Both the position numbers and the translations under genes were made by a program. Shown in pieces: positions 62,252 through 64,000 of a DNA stretch of 64,000 bases. The notes beneath the pieces were generated by a model. It did no database searches and was not told the origin of the DNA. It saw only the letters and a program-made list of their open reading frames with translations. The first letter of the stretch is position 1. Every line of letters starts with the position of its first letter. Source of the stretch: Synanceia verrucosa (taxonomy: Eukaryota > Chordata > Actinopteri > Perciformes > Synanceiidae); the NCBI GenBank assembly GCA_029721515.1, contig CM056550.1, positions 9,426,009-9,490,008 on the forward strand, read 5' to 3'.

Positions 62252-63385
62252 TCAAGGAGTCCAGATGATTGGAAATAATGTTCCGTTGTCGCAATGACAA
62301 CCGCAAGTTTTAGATCCTTGCCTCATGAAATTAAGCATTCTCCTCACCACACCCAAACACACCAAATGCATATAATCCAATGCAAACTGATGGATACACG
62401 AGATTCCTGCCATAGTCAGTGGGGATTTTTCAATTTGATGATCCTTGTATACCAACTGACGGAACCCTTCTTCGGTCCTGTCTATGGCACCTGGCTCTTT
62501 GGGACCAAGGACAACCCTTCCTTCATAAGTGCCTCTTGTTGTGCATCGCTCACAAGCAGTGTAACTGTTGTGGTTTTTTATGCACTTCAAAAATGCCCTG
62601 GCAGGTGAATCACATATGAATGCCCTTACAGACACCGGATGTGTTGTGCCACCATGTACTATTCCTTCTTGCTGCAACTGTTGAAGCTCGACAATAAAGT
62701 CAGACAAGTACTCCCCAACATTATTTGGCTTTGACTATCCACAATAGAGGGTGACAATGAAAGGTGAAAAGTCCCAAAACCTGCAGAGTATAGGCCACAT
62801 TTGTGTGTTGGATGACTTAAAAAGAGGTACACCATCAACGTTGAAGCACAGATCTACATTGTTTTCACATATGCCAGGATTCTGTGACAGCAGTTTCAAA
62901 ATGCCAGAAGCAATACCGAAATATGCATAGTGCCCACCACATTTTTCAACTGATGTCACTGTTTTTGGCGTATTTAGTAGCTGCCCGGCATCCTTGGGTA
63001 GCCGATGCCCTTGACGCCTCAGTATTTCCAGCATTTCATTCAAGGCAGATCGCTTGCAGCTGTTTCTGGTGGCCCAGGCAGCAAGTTCCTCACCCAGATC
63101 AGGAGGGGTTTCTTCAGCACAGGGCACAAACCCAATGTCACTGTCAGATTCTGTGTTAGATAAGTGCTCAAACTCTGAGTCCTCATCATTATCGTCACTG
63201 GCTTCATCCTCAACCACACTTGAACCACTTTGTAGCATTCCAGACAGAGCATCGTCAGAATCAGGGGAATCTTCAGCCAAAGCAGCGACTTCAGCACTAC
63301 GCTTCCTCCAGTTCCGAAAATATGCCATCATAACATGAGGCTTACCAGGAATAATGCAGGGTCTCCCAACGTTGTAGAACTCCAC
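62252..63385 (-). pseudogene. transposase-like gene fragment (tnp2/CACTA-type?), broken
   Basis: Two collinear frames, 62735-63385 and 62252-62707, belong to one gene separated by an in-frame TAG at about 62733 (TLYCG stop SKPNNVGEYL). In order: MMAYFRNWRKRSAE, an acidic Ser/Asp/Glu stretch, LCFNVDGVPLFKSSNTQMWP, FICDSPARAFLK, a Cys pair (YTACERCTTRG), SPLTMAG and LDYMHLVCLGVVRRML. This pattern is found in many fish and invertebrate transposase-like proteins that I associate with tnp2-type (CACTA/EnSpm) transposons; the superfamily is tentative. Near 62275 the frame shifts: the family sequence continues in another frame as ISNHLDSLKGQLPRE and then stops. No intact product is expected from the visible frame. 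Confidence 0.6.
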
Positions 63386-63590
63386 CGTGATGGGTCACTG
63401 GCCAGACCAGGAGCTGCAAGAGATATAAAATTTAAACAATTTCAAAATTGTTGAGAAATAGCAGCTCTACAAGTTCATGATGTCCTTAACTGTGCAGCAA
63501 ACTGTGTTTCCATCTTTCTTTCCCGCGCTTATTTTCATACTTTGACACTGCTTAAACAGTCGGGTTCCCCTGGTCCGCACGGTCAGCCGA

Positions 63591-63706
63591 GGCGACCTTC
63601 CGGGAGGGCGGGGCACCGCCGACACACACGTCGGTGCACTCTGTTGGAAGCTCGGTCAAGCGTCGCAGACCTCCCACCCGCCCATTCGCGCTCCCGGAAG
63701 GTCGCC
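63591..63706. repeat. 16-bp inverted repeat in GC-rich segment
   Basis: GGCGACCTTCCGGGAG at 63591-63606 and its exact complement at 63691-63706, 84 bp apart, in a CpG-rich stretch (about 63550-63780). It lies upstream of the transposase-like gene and could be part of its promoter or a subterminal repeat. Confidence 0.7.
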
Positions 63707-63779
63707 GCTGGCGAGAACTGATGCGGTACGACAGAAACGTAGGCCGCCCTCCCATATCCTGACCCGACCATTGGAAAGG

Positions 63780-64000
63780 CGCCCTTCCATAACACCGATG
63801 CTAATTAGCTACTAACAGCAGTGCATGCTTAGCATCGGTAATAATAGCTTCAGTATGTCTCGCCTTGACGACACAACCTTTAAAATGTACACTAACGGCA
63901 CAAATAACCATAATTTGGATACTTACCAATATTTTCAGACTAAAAACACTGGATTCAGGACGCTAACTTGGCATAACTGTCTATTCAATGTCATGTTATC
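63780..64000. other. unannotated right end
   Basis: AT-rich sequence with no convincing ORF, repeat or RNA gene. Confidence 0.5.

Overview
The window is eukaryotic and most likely from a ray-finned (teleost) fish. It holds a large tandem 5S rDNA array: 116 5S loci (111 uninterrupted, 5 split by insertions) in head-to-tail units of about 245-257 bp. Each unit is a 120-nt gene of the vertebrate 5S type plus a spacer of about 135 bp carrying a TTAAAA box at -30 and a T-run terminator. The fish assignment is inference from the 5S type, the spacer layout and the 5S-specific retrotransposons; the species cannot be named.

Layout. Positions 1-34447 carry the 5S genes on the minus strand, a 500-N assembly gap fills 34448-34947, and 34948-57713 carry them on the plus strand. 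Five near full-length non-LTR retrotransposons sit inside 5S genes, all in the same orientation as their host gene: family A at 6541-11999 (-), 21391-26836 (-) and 43284-48724 (+), and family B at 27849-33631 (-) and 48986-54773 (+). All five enter at 5S nt 30/31 and repeat part of the target: nt 20-30 for A, nt 22-30 for B. Each has a 5' UTR, an ORF1 with CCHC knuckles, an ORF2 with an apurinic-type endonuclease, reverse transcriptase and C-terminal zinc finger, a short 3' UTR and an A tail. They resemble the Mutsu elements of fish (Tx1 group), known 5S-specific retrotransposons. Most ORFs are frameshifted; the exception is ORF2 of the plus-strand B copy, which is open for about 1240 codons.

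From 57714 to 64000 the sequence is non-repetitive. On the minus strand it holds a decayed transposase-like gene (62252-63385) and, downstream of it, spliced exons of a DUF4806-like protein (57846-61662) whose last visible exon lies 132 bp from the array edge.

Main points for follow-up: (1) about one fifth of the 5S genes carry a 10-bp or 5-bp deletion overlapping the retrotransposon cleavage site, probably scars of failed insertions that then spread; (2) both families keep a hairpin just upstream of ORF1 although the surrounding 5' UTRs differ; (3) the array flips orientation exactly at the N gap; (4) the array edge cuts into a gene. The 70-75-codon ORFs in every 5S unit are by-products of the repeat and are not annotated.
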